Origin: Anarhynchus alexandrinus
Lineage: Eukaryota > Chordata > Aves > Charadriiformes > Charadriidae
Reading direction: 5' to 3'
Assembly: GCA_008711295.1 (NCBI GenBank)
Contig: VUYV01000047.1
Span: 2,391,801-2,455,800 of the forward strand
Length of the DNA: 64,000 bases
Part shown: positions 39,249-50,500 of the stretch, in pieces
Position numbering within the stretch: position 1 is the first letter of the stretch
Layout: the number at the start of each line of letters is the position of its first letter
Notes under the pieces: model-generated
Told to the model about the DNA's origin: nothing
Databases searched by the model: none
Seen by the model: the letters and a program-made list of their open reading frames with translations, nothing else
Made by a program: the position numbers and the translations under genes

Positions 39249-39292
39249 CACGGGGAAAGAGGGGGAGAGACACAGAGAGAAAGAGAGAGAGG
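39249..39292 (+). repeat. Purine-rich (GA)n-like tract
   Basis: GAGA-rich low-complexity sequence. A similar tract lies at 39410-39460. Confidence 0.75.
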
Positions 39293-39819
39293 TATGGGGC
39301 AAGGGGACAAGGATAATCACACGAGCAGGGTTAATTGCTATAAATATCAAGAATCAAATCAATATGTCAAGATGTGTGTTCCACTTTTCACATATATGCG
39401 GCGCGTAAATGAGAAACGGAGAGAGAGGGAGGAAGAGCTAGAAAGAAAAAGGAGAGACTACTAAAGAAATAAGCCCCCCTGTACAGACAGCCTGACGCCA
39501 GATGGCTTCTTCTAATAAATATTCAACCTTAACTCAGTTCCCATGTAACTTTGTTGTAAAGCTGCCAGCACACCCACACAGATCTGGGCCAGCAAAATGA
39601 TTACAGTAGTACAAACAAAATAGTGCAATAGAGGAAACAGGCAGACAGGGTCCTGTATACAGAAAGACAGAGCTGTAAAGATGTGAGTTGATGAACCTTT
39701 AGATTTAATACTGAGAAACTTAAAATAATGACTCGGGCAGAGGGGAGAAAAACCAGGGGAGGGGGGGCAGGGGAGAAAAAAAAAATTAAAAGACTTATTT
39801 TTTCCTTGCTGTTGTTTTT

Positions 39820-40235
39820 ATTGTTGGAAATACGGAGAACATCATTCTGTTAAGGCGGCAAATGAGGCACTATAAATCTGTTGCTATTCTGCATATTTTC
39901 TGTATTCAGCTGGAATTCAGATACCTTGCCTGAAATCATAGTCCAGCTGAAATTTCCGCTGCCTGTTGTCCTCATATGGGGCACAAGTTAAAAAGGAAGA
40001 TTTTGTGCATTACATTTGTTATATTAATTGGAAAAAGAAAGAGGAGACTTGGTATATTTTTCTTAAGAAAACACTGGCTCACTGCTCAAAAACATGCATT
40101 TCAGTTGTGCGAGTGTTTTTGCCCCAAGCTCTTTAATTTTAAAATTGGATTATGAGATCTGAATATCAGAACACACCATGTTGGCAACCCCAAAACTATT
40201 TAAATAGGACCCTGACCAAATCACGATCTACTGCT
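39820..40235. promoter_or_regulatory. Candidate conserved enhancer-like block
   Basis: About 400 bp of non-repetitive AT-rich sequence with three E-boxes: CAGCTG at 39907-39912, CAGCTG at 39944-39949 and CATATG at 39973-39978. A TTAATTGG homeodomain-type core follows near 40025. The clustering and the lack of repeats suggest a regulatory element. It is bounded on the right by a G homopolymer. Conservation cannot be judged from one sequence. Confidence 0.3.
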
Positions 40236-40242
40236 AAGATTA

Positions 40243-40268
40243 GGGGGGGGGGGGGGGNGGGGGGGGGG
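40243..40268 (+). repeat. Poly-G tract with one ambiguous base
   Basis: Twenty-six positions, all G except N at 40258. Such a tract could form a G-quadruplex, and its true length is unreliable. Confidence 0.9.
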
Positions 40269-41380
40269 AGGCAATGAAAAAGGACACGTTTTGCAGACAG
40301 GCATCTATTGATAATGTGAAGCAAGGAAAGAGATCCAGATCAGAAAATAAATTTTAAAAAATGCTAAGGATTCATACTACTGATTTCTTGGATCTGTTTC
40401 ACACAGAATATCTCCATTTTAGAGGCAGGGAAAATGCAGGTAGTTAACTCAAAACTTATACCTGCAGTTAAGGGGGTTATTTATCAACTACTTATGGGCC
40501 CCCGTGGTGGGTCAGGTAGTTAAAATTATGCATTTACTTTGAGAGAGTGTCAGCGTGAGGCAAAGCTCTTCTTTCTCAACAATGCAGCCTTTTGGTGTTA
40601 TAAGCTAACTCGTGGTGCTCCTGGAAGGACATCATTTTGGATGATACAGAAGAGTATAAATAGAATTAATAAGACAGAATTTAAAAAAAAAAGAGAGAAA
40701 AAAGGAGGGGGGGGAGGTACTCCGAACGTCAGAAAATATTTCCTGGTTGTGAGAGCTTCCCTCTGCAAAGCAGATCGACAAGGAGAGGCAGTAGGCTGTA
40801 GAGTCAGGCTTTCACCACTTCCCTCGGGAGATTGTCACTGTGGAGGTTTTAAAAACAAAGCTGAACTCAGCACTAGTAAATATGCTGCAGGGAACAGCCC
40901 TGTGCCGGGCAAGAAATGGACAAGATCAATTAACAGATCTCTTCTGTGCCTACTTTCTATTATTTTTGACTGTTGGGAAGAAAACTTTGCTAGAGAAAAG
41001 CCTAAACCTCCCTCCAACCCCCCCGCCTTTTCTTTTAAAAAGAGAACAGACTATATCACATTGCAAGCTCATGTCTGAAGCTCTGTTCATTACAACCGCT
41101 AAGTCTCTCCCACCAGTTTTGCTCTGCTCGCCCTCTATCCCCACACTATTATTGAGAAGCACTGGAAAGAATTTCCTGGAGAGAAAAAAAAAAAAGAAAA
41201 AATAGAAAGAGATCTGAATCTCTCTTATTTCTGATCTTTCCAGGCCCCTTTATAATATTCATCTATTCTGAGCAGTGTTTGACACTTCCTTCCCACCCAC
41301 CCCCATTAGAAATCAGCTGTGGATCGCCTCCTTGTGCTCCTTCTTCTCCAGCCTTAAGGTACGCATTACGATTCTATTCT
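40269..41380. other. Noncoding sequence with a 179-codon frame
   Basis: A plus-strand frame at 40539-41078 reaches 179 codons. It contains a lysine/glycine stretch from an A/G-rich tract and no recognisable domain. A length of this order is plausible by chance in a window this size. The TATAAT word at 41251-41256 is not at a typical distance from any start site I can define. Confidence 0.45.
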
Positions 41381-41384
41381 TATC

Positions 41385-41600
41385 CAGAGCGCGACAGCAT
41401 CAAACGAGGGAAGCGGCCGGAGGACGGCGGGCAGGCGTCTCGGTAAGCTCCACGCCTGAAGAAACGCACACCTTTTGTTTATGGCTCGCAGGATGAAAGC
41501 TACGCGATGGAGCTGGACACAAATCTGTCAGCCCTTGGGAAAACACCACTGCCGAAGCCGCTAACGACGCGCCTCCTCGGCGCTGCGTACCGCAAGCACA
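41385..41600. promoter_or_regulatory. CpG-dense patch (41.5 kb) with splice-donor-like site
   Basis: Roughly 23 CpGs in 215 bp (GCGGCCGGAGGACGGCGGG, GACGCGCCTCCTCGGCGCTGCG). CTCGGTAAGC, with GT at 41443-41444, is a good donor match just after the densest part. CpG-rich sequence ending in a donor is the usual look of a vertebrate first exon. No downstream acceptor or coding exon is identified, so a noncoding transcript or an orphan CpG island are alternatives. Confidence 0.4.
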
Positions 41601-42476
41601 TCAAACAAGGCCTTCATTGACTATGCTGGCTTGAAGTTCAAGATATCCCTCCTTACCTTAATAAACCAGGCCTGCGACGCTGAAAAATCCCCGTATAAAG
41701 CTTAGAGGTTCAGGGTCACCACTTCGACTCCTCCGGCGCTACGCTTCGTTCTGCAGAAAAAATTGGATCAAAAATTAGGGCTAACTTCAACATCAATTTA
41801 AATCCTCCCCCCACTCTTTTTGTTAAAATATACGCTGTATATTTAAGGGATTAAAACCAAAACGCACGGATTTCTTCCTCGTGGAGAGGCAGAGGGATGA
41901 GCCCATGGCTAGGAAGAGCATTTCCATGCGGGCTCGGGTGCCACGGGGTGACTATACCATCACAGAGCACAGCCCCGCTGGATCAACGCACGGGCTTCAA
42001 TTTTTAGATCTGCTTGATTTAATACAGCTCCAAGTTTCTATCGGTATTGTTGGGTTCGGGAAAGGAAAGAGGCAGAGGGAAACCAGGGGAGAAAGAGCAC
42101 AGAGGAAATTAAATAGCAAAGAGACATTGGCAGAAAGGAAAGGGTGGACACTGTAGGCTCTACCCATCCTCTCCGTGCCCGCCTCATCTCCACTCCCTCC
42201 CCTCTCTCTCGCTGGAGGAAATGTGGTAGAGGTGCCACGGCCTCACTGGCAGGCAGGGTTGGAAGCAAGCCTCAGCCCTCCCTGGCTTCACAGCTAAGCA
42301 CCAGAATAAATCAAAGAGAGGAAAAACCAAGGAAGGAGGTGAACTGTGGGCACAGGGAGCCAAAGGGAATGAGAATGGAGCTCTGCAATGCCTGAAGGCA
42401 CCCAGGACGTAAGAGCAAGAGGACCTTCCAGTGAACCACTTTTCTCTGCATCTCCATTGGGGGTGAACACCCCCAC
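41601..42476. other. Noncoding spacer
   Basis: A plus-strand frame of 91 codons at 41881-42156, rich in R, E and K, has no recognisable domain. No other element is seen. Confidence 0.4.
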
Positions 42477-42868
42477 GAATCACAGAATAGTTTGGGTTGG
42501 AAGGGACCTTTAAAGGCCATCTAGTCCACCCCCCCTGCAATAAGCAGGGACATCTTCAACTAGATCAGGTCGCTCAGAGCCCCATCCAACCTGACCTGGA
42601 ACATTTCCGGGGATGGGGCATCTCCCACTTCTCTGGGCAACCTGGGCCAGGGTTTCACCACCCACAGCATAAAATATTTCTTCCTTACATCTAGTCTATT
42701 TTTTCCCTCTTTTAGTTTAAAGCCATTACGTCTTGTCCTATGGCAACAGGCCCTGCTAAAAAGTCTGTCCCCATCTTTCCCGTAGGCCCCCTTTAAGTAC
42801 TGTAAGGCAGCTATAAGGTCTCCCCGGAGTCTTCTCTTCTCCAGGCTGAACAGCCTCAATTTGAAGAC
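42477..42868 (-). mobile_element. CR1 LINE 3' portion, inverse orientation
   Basis: Read on the minus strand, this is about 390 bp of CR1 covering the end of the pol frame, the 3' untranslated region with stem-loop (CCCTGC, TTATT, GCAGGG) and the start of the tail (CTATTCTGTGATTC). The left boundary abuts unique sequence. The right boundary, about 42868, is where similarity to CR1 fades. Confidence 0.95.
42560..42868 (-). pseudogene. CR1 ORF2 C-terminal remnant (reverse transcriptase tail)
   Basis: An open minus-strand frame, part of a 151-codon frame running from 43015 down to 42560, keeps the family's C-terminal order: FSLEKRRLRGDLI, then LQYLKGAYG, RLDVRKKYF, WPRLPREV and FQVRLDGALSDLI. 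These belong to the last part of CR1 ORF2, beyond the reverse transcriptase catalytic core. The catalytic and endonuclease domains are absent because of 5' truncation, so it cannot be active. That the frame stays open suggests limited age or chance. Confidence 0.85.
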
Positions 42869-44483
42869 CTTGCCCACATCCCTTTCCCTCCTGCCATGGA
42901 GCAGGGAGGTCAGTTTTCCCCCCACTGCAGCCATGATGGCTGGGGAAGTAGGCAGAGCCTGGTGGGACCAAAGTCCCCCAAGACTTCTCACTGGAAGGAA
43001 AAGCAGCAACATCACTATCCCAGCAAAGTGCTGGCTAGGGTCAATTCTCTGCTCGTGTAAGCAACCTGGATGAACACTTAGCTATCACGGCAGCCTTGGT
43101 CCTGCAGCTCCTGGGGGTGTCTGCCTGAGCGATCACTGAGCTGGCACGCTCAGCACCTTGCTGGAAACCAACAGAACCCATCAGGAAGGCGTGCGGCTGG
43201 GTGCCTTACATCCACATAGCGCAACTGCCATGGCGTTGGGTTATTCATCTGCCTGGAACAGCAGCAAACCTCACTATTGCAACCAAAGGGGGAAATAAAA
43301 GGGTCAGAGGTGACAAAATCAGTCCCATTTAACACATTTTTTTTGTAAAATTCTGTGTTGTCTTAGAAATGCAAACAGTTGTTTTGGACATGAGACCAAG
43401 CAGAACGCAGTGTTGATGCTCTCAGCCATTAGTTTATAAATTGAATAAGATAGATGTGTTCATTCATATGAACTAATGTAGTTTTTCTTATGAAGGTTTC
43501 ATATTATACAAATCCATTAGCATATTTACAAATTAATCTTCCCTTAGGAAGAAAAAAGATCAAAGATTTACAGAAGGAAGTGCTTTATTACTTTTAAACT
43601 GCCTTTTTTTTTTTTAAGAAAGAGAAAAAGAAATGAAGGGAAATTATGTTGAACCATAAATGTTTCTTTATGACTACTGTACAGCAGCTTTGTGGGAGAT
43701 TTAAATTTACTAAAGGGCAAGGGGGACTTTAAGCCATCTATATGAGTTCAGTATTAAAAATATATATACATGACAGGTGCCCATATAAGTTCATGCTGTA
43801 CAAAATATTCCATAAATGAGCTCATTTATCTGAGTAATTTAAAAAGAGCTTCTGCACAAGGGGAGATATTTAGTATGAATTATAGTCCGTTTACCTTTCA
43901 TAAGTTTTTTCATCGCTTCCCATACCTCCTTTGGTGCTACTGAAAATATCTGTAGTTATCAAGCGTTATATTCAACCTTGTTATTCCCTATTCCCAGGAA
44001 AGCCCTATTGGTGAAGTGACTCCATGTTCTCTTCCAGATACGGAGTTTGTAAAGCCCTGCATGCACGGCTATTTCTTCTTCATAGATGCCAGATAAAACA
44101 AGATCAGGCTAAGAAATCTTTTATCTAAGCAAATAGTTTGAATAATAAAGAGTATTGCAGGTAAAGAAAAAAAAATCTGTAGGTTTGCCCTCATCATTTA
44201 GATTCAACTCTTGTAAAAAATTCCTCTTTATATTTTCAGAACGACTTTGTACTATGGTTGAAAATACAGAGTAGTAGAGCAGCAAGGAAATGAAATGAGA
44301 TGCAAACCTTTAATGATTTATTAATAACCACTTTCTGAGACATTTCTAACTACTAAAGAGAAATCAGAACACTAAATACATTAAGATCTTCGGGGGGGGG
44401 GGGAAGAACTATTGGAAAGTTAAAAAAATAACAGAAAATTTCCAAGGGAAAAAAACACCTGACAACCAAAGTGCATTTTAGGT
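42869..44483. other. Noncoding sequence
   Basis: No gene recognised. It includes a T run near 43608 and a G12 run (44392-44403). Confidence 0.45.
44392..44403 (+). repeat. G12 homopolymer
   Basis: Twelve consecutive guanines. Confidence 0.9.
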
Positions 44484-44565
44484 AGAGCTGCTCCTGTCTT
44501 GGGACAGGAGTTGGAACTAGGTGACCTCTGAAATCCCTCCCAGACATAAGTTTTGTATTTCTATG
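44484..44565 (+). mobile_element. Old CR1 LINE tail
   Basis: GTTGGAACTAGGTGACCTCTGAAATCCCTCCCAGAC follows the CR1 3' pattern (ggttggactaggtgacctc...gtcccttccaac). It is followed by a decayed octamer tail (GTATTTCTATG). A perfect 8-bp hairpin, CTCCTGTC and GACAGGAG with TTGG loop at 44491-44510, lies where CR1 3' stem-loops belong. Its arms differ in sequence from the younger copies. Confidence 0.75.
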
Positions 44566-45442
44566 CTGAAATGTTTGAAGATCTTTTGCAACATGCACCT
44601 TTACTATCTTTTCTTAATAATTTAGGATATATTCCAAAGAAAAACTTCAAGGATATTACAAAGACTAAGGGTAAATCACCATTTATCAACAGAATAATTC
44701 TCATTTTCTCACGATCATTGCACCCACTCAAGTATAACTTCTTCGACTTCTTGGAGCTTCCTGAAAAATTGATGTTACATTATAAAAAAAACAATACCTG
44801 GATAACCGCCACCTCTCCTCCTCTTCACTACACACCTGACAACAAATAAAGCCTTTTTACAATAGGATGGCCATGGTTTTACTGTGCTGGACACACGGAT
44901 GCAAAGAAGCCATCTACAGAGAGGTCACTGCCGGGCAGTAAATGGCTTCACAGTACCATGTACCAGGAGAGAAAGAGGACCACGGTAAACACACTGATAA
45001 GACAGCAAAGATTTTAATGCTGTTCAAATAGCTGTGCATTCACTCTCCTGGTGCCTGAAGGCTGCACGGGAAACAAAATCGGATCTGTTCTCCTCCCTGG
45101 CCCTCCTCTTCTGAAAATCTTGTCCCCCTTCCATGCACATTCCACGTGTCTCCATGAAGGACACACACCTTGAGCAAGTTTTGAATGAAAACATATTCTT
45201 CACCTACTCTGGAGTTGAATTTAATTGTAACACACCCCCAATGTTCTCCTGTTTTCATTCAGGTGCGCTCTCCCAGAACAACCGGGCAACTTCATCTCCC
45301 TCTGTGCTCTTTTTGTCAGAGTGAAACTCTCCAGAAGGGTTCTCTGCAGTAGTTAGAGGGGAAATTCAGTGTCAATTTTTGTTTTCCTGCAGACATTGCA
45401 TTTGGCTATCAGAACGTTCACAGTTAGCAAACCAGAATTCTT
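44566..45442. other. Noncoding spacer
   Basis: Frames of up to 98 codons (44553-44849, plus) have no domain. Nothing else is recognised. Confidence 0.4.
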
Positions 45443-45562
45443 CAGTGTCTCAGTCTACCCATTTGGGAAATCAATAAAAGATAAGACGACCCACGCTTCA
45501 GGGCTATGAGGGTTGGTAAATGTTTCTGAAGCGCTTTGAAAACCTGGAAAGGTGCAATATTT
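45443..45562 (+). mobile_element. MIR-like SINE fragment
   Basis: GTGTCTCAGTCTACCCATTTGGGAAATCAATAAAAGATA, then GACCCACGCTTCAGGGCTATGAGGGTT, then AAATGTTTCTGAAGCGCTTTGAAAACCTGGAAAGGTGCAATAT. These follow the order of MIR-related SINEs ('ctcagtttccccatttgtaaaatggg', 'acccacctcacagggttgtgagg', 'taaagcgctttga...aaggtgctatat'). Orientation is sense. It covers the core and 3' part. Confidence 0.75.
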
Positions 45563-45960
45563 TTATAATGGCCTTAATGCTTTGCAGTTCAACAGAACAT
45601 TTTATTCTAAAATCTTAAGCTATGTCAAACAACAAACCCTAACTATGACATTCCTATGAGATATTTGTAAATAAACAATTATGTTCAGGGTAATGTTTAG
45701 TCCATCATATCTTAGATCAAAATACTGATTTCAGACACTGTAATTTGTCGTTGATATGATCTGCCAGTCCTGCTGAAGCCTATGGAACCTTTTTGCTGAA
45801 AAATATTATTGGCAAACCTATTCAGTAGATTAACGCTAATTAGCTTAGGGTAAAAGAGTTTTATATTACTTGAAATTTGGCTCACAAAAGGAGAATGACA
45901 AAGCAAAGAGACATGTTCTAGAGCCCACAGGAGAGAAGTCAATGGCTGAGATTCAACTAG

Positions 45961-45983
45961 AAAAAAAAAAAATATATATATAT
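45961..45983 (+). repeat. Poly-A followed by (TA)n
   Basis: Twelve A then about five TA units. Confidence 0.85.
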
Positions 45984-47533
45984 GAACAAAAAACCCCTTA
46001 GGCCAATATTCTTCTCTCAAACCAAGAAGCATTTAAGGTTAGCACCTTACACTTTTCCAAGCATTCGGCACTTCAGCCATCACCACCTTGTTAAGGACAC
46101 TGACTACATGGCAGATGCGAGAGGAAGTTTTGCACCACAAGTTTTTCAGGTGAAAAAGTATGTCACCAATGAAGAAGAATTACAAGTCATTAAAGTGGAG
46201 TGCATGCTGTGCATGCCTCTTAAATTCAATATAGGGAATTAAGAAGTCAAATGCCTGTGGCATTAAATATGAATGATGAATGTGAGAAATAAAATAAGTA
46301 GAAGAGAAATCTATGTGTTTCATTACACGAGGTAGCTGTGCCACTGGCACCTTTCGCTTCCGTATGAAAAAAATGGTTTAAGATTCAAAAGCAAAGAAAA
46401 CTCAGCTTATTTCTAAGAAAATTCATATAAAATCTTGGTGAGAATAAGAAATAAAGTATTTTCCAATTTCGATTCCATTCTGATAACCTGAAAAGATAAC
46501 AGTGTATGATACTTCATGAACCGGGAATTGAGAGGAATAGCACACATATCTCTCTTCATAACAGGCTTCTAAAAGAACAGCCAGTATTTAAAAGAAAGAA
46601 CACAAACTACAGAAAGAGAGAAATGTCAGAAGTGACACATTATCTCATTTTAAGGCATGCGTCTGACTCCTTCTTACAATATGAAGGATAAACAACATGA
46701 GCCACAAAGGCTTCTGTGTGCATCATAAAGCACACGGCATGGGAAACCACTTCTCTGGCTCTCTGAAGGAAATGGTTTCTTTCATCTCTGATCAAGTTTC
46801 AGAGGTATTATTATTTATTTATTTAACACACGAAGGACTGGGAACCAAATTCACCTCATCATTTTGTACTATAGATCGAAGAATACGTCTACTCAGCAGC
46901 CTCACTGAGACATCTGACTTTTAGAATTATGTTCCTGGGATAGTTAGATGCTGTCTGCATCTGGGACATCTCTTTTATGGACGTCTAATGTTAAGCATAA
47001 GTCTGTTAATTCTCCAAAGGTGGTAGAACAAGCAACCGTACCCTAGAAGTATGAGAACTGAGAGCAACCAGGCAGCATCTACAGGCACTAAGAAAGAAAA
47101 CAAAAGAGATGGTTGGGTTTTTTTCAAGACACTGAAGATGGGTGGGAGAAGGAAGTCCATGAACTGATCACCAATATCACCACCAGAGAGACAGAGGTAA
47201 AAAGTGAAGGAGTGGTAGGGGCATGTTGGAAAGACAAGAATAGATCAGTGAGAGGGGAAAATGTGTTCACTTGCCTGTTTGGAGACTATGAGGTTCCAAG
47301 ACAATGTGGTACCGGGACTGTCAAATATCAGGAAATTCTGATCCATTTCGTATTACTTATGAATGTTTTTGGACACATAATGAAAACAGCAACTGTACGG
47401 AGACCTTCAAAAGCATCTGTTCCAACTGAGCAAATTTTGAAACTCCATTACTGAAGCATAACTTTTCTTGTTGTTGTTGATAAAATTAAATCTTGTTGAT
47501 TTTTAAGGATAAAGGCATAAGTTATACATATGT

Positions 47534-47552
47534 ATACACACACACGCACACA
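47534..47552 (+). repeat. CA-rich microsatellite
   Basis: Short ACACAC run interrupted by one G. Confidence 0.75.
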
Positions 47553-50500
47553 TAAATAACGTGCATGCTGTATTTTGGCACACAACATGTTTTCTGTCCT
47601 ATATACTCTCCCCCAGATTTTTCTCAACTTATTTTCAGGCACCAAACATGAGACGTTTGCACCATGCGGTTTCTTTTTCACTGCATTGTTATATGATAGA
47701 CCACGAGGTGGATGGCGTGGATCACATCCCAGTTAACAGAACCGCTGTGGAGGTGGAATCAATTTGAACAAGACACCGATCACAGGGTGTCCAACAAAAG
47801 AAGTGATATGGGGGTTTCCTTTACATCACTTGGTAGGGTCTGGCTTTGTGCAGACACCTAGAGAGGAAAGAATATTATAATTAATCCCCCAGACTTCAGG
47901 CTTTGGACCTTTCTACGGGCACCGCGTCCTTTTATGAATTCGACATGTTTTTTGACATTTTGCATGTGCTTTGTTATGGGGACCGGGTCACTGGAAGTTT
48001 TCACAGGCTTCTTTCACAAAACAACCGTTGTGGGAAAATCACAACTGTCAATCAGCACCGTCCAGCACACACATAACGTGGTTGCTGGAATAATTCAGGT
48101 GGCACGGGGATCCTTGAGAATTTCAATCTGAATTAATCTTTTTGAAATAAGATTTCTTTCCCCCAGTGCCACAAACTAAAATGATGTAAGTGCAAAATCT
48201 CTGTAGTAAATTAGCGATAAAAGAATAAAACAGTTAAACGAATATATTTTTCATGCTTGAGGGCTGTGTGTTTAACAGTTTTCTAACTGTTCATTCATTT
48301 ATATAAAAATACTTTGGTTATTATCTACTTGAGTTGAAATTAGATATTTAATTGACTGGAGGGAATGAAATTCGCTCACTTTTAAATAAGGCAATGATTT
48401 AAAAATATTCCTGTAAAGTGATTTGTAAGACCACACCAGCACTAGTTCTTGGCACACGTCCTTGTCTGTGTATATATTTTAAAAGCATGGTTGTTTTTAC
48501 AAATGTAGTACTGTGAGAGCTAACTTCTTCAGAAACATGTTTATCTTAATTAGGAAAGTCAACAGACTTCTAATGGGAAGAAATGCGTATTTTTCTCTGT
48601 GGTATCTAAAGCATCAAAGGCCTCGTTCTCATGCCAAACCAATCTTCCTTCCTGCCTGCCTTTCAAACCCAGGTGATTGCAGACAGCTGAGCAGACATTT
48701 TCCCAAAAGCTTCTATTGACCTGGCTCCAGTCCTTTCCCGTGCTCTGTCTCCTTTTCTATCCGCATGTCACTTCTCTTTCTCTTTCTGTGTATTTGTTGT
48801 ATTTTTGCCTGAGGAAACCTAGGGATATTCATGGCACTGAGGCAAATAATGTGGAATTAAAAACTAAATTCTTCAGGCCTTATCCTAGCAACAGGACCAT
48901 CACCATCTGTTCAGAGGACAGGACTGCCATTATCCGCTGCATTCTTTGTACGTACTCCATCACCTGTGAGGGGAAAAACATTGCCCCTTATCCTGGGGTC
49001 TTTGTTTAAAAACAAAGTCGTCTGCTTTTTTCTGGTACCAATACATTTCATAAATGTGATATACAGTACATTTAAAGGGATTAGGCAGCAATAAAAGCCT
49101 TAAAAGCTTAAAAAAAAAAATCTAAGGGAGGACATCTGCATGATAAACAACAAAAGCAAATATTGTTCAATTTAAATAAACAGTTGAGATTAATTGGTGA
49201 AAGTTCATACAAATTCCTCCATCTACTACCAATATCAGTAGTGCAAGCACTACACCTTTGACTTTTGGATAATTCTACAGCAGTAAAAATTTTTATTAGT
49301 TGGGTTTGGTTTTTTTTTAATTTAAACACCTAATTTAAAATCTGCATTCCCCCAAGTGCTGCAAAGGCCATTTTGGCTGCTCACAAATGCTCCTCCAGCT
49401 GAAGTCCCAAAATACAGCAGCCGAAGCTTAAGGGCTGCACACCTTTTACCCCAGGAAAATGTAAAGTTGCTCAAAGAGCTAAAATAACACGTAAATTAAT
49501 TTGAACTCACCTTCTGCCCTTTAGGATCATTCTCCTTATTCCTCATTCCTTTCTGGTCTGTATATTTGAACAAGGGGAAAAGTGAATTAGGGAAGAAGAG
49601 GTAAAAATCAGTGAACTAAAAAAAAAAATCCTGGAAATAAGAGCAGCAGTTCTTGACCTCATATTATGTTTTCAGTTAAAATTATAATTTATAAAAGCTG
49701 GTTGACTGTCTGTCTTTGTTGTTTTTATGCCACTTATAAACAAAGCTGCAGTCATATTTATTTCTCAGGGCTTACAGACACATTTGTGGTATGTAGCTTG
49801 GCAACATAAATTGGTAAAATCTGCCTGCTCCTACCAATTCTCCCAAGTGCTCATCCCATCCCATGCAGCCACCAATTCAAAAGTCAGGGGTGCCACATCT
49901 CCTCGTCTCAGGGCAAAAGAGCAGGGCAGAATGAAGCCCCCTAGCTCCTGTCAGCCTCACCACCCTCCTCTTCCTCTCCCCAGGACACCAGCCACAACTG
50001 TGGGCTCAGGAGGAACAAACCCAGTGCAAACGTGGCACCTTCATCCCAAGGGTGCAGGAACAGATGGGAAGTCATATCCTTAGAATTAAAAGTGAACTCC
50101 CTCTTCTCATTCCTGTACCTTTCTCCTCCCCATTCTCCACAGCCTTTTTCCTATTTCCAGTTTTGTTGATTATCTTAATTAGCTTGCTCCTGTTTTGTTG
50201 CAGGCTGGGAGCCTGACAGGTAGAAGCCACCACCCTACCTGGTGGATCACAGGACAAGAGTTGTCCTAGACGAGCTTTCAGCATCACTTGAACACAGATG
50301 CTGGACCAAGCACATCCTCCTTTTTGAGTTAAAACCCAAATCTGTTCATTTTTTTTCCTCACAAATATTTACAGGGATTGAGAGCACAAAAGAATCTAAG
50401 AGAAATAAAGGAGAAATGACCTACCATTAACAAAACAAAAAAAAAGGCTAAAAGTTGTCCTAGACTATTAATTTGTTGCACTAATGAGTTTCACTCCTTA

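Noticed and set aside
40539..41078. 179-codon plus-strand frame as a gene
   Set aside because: It contains a Lys/Gly run from an A/G low-complexity tract and no domain, and its length is plausible by chance in 64 kb of six frames.
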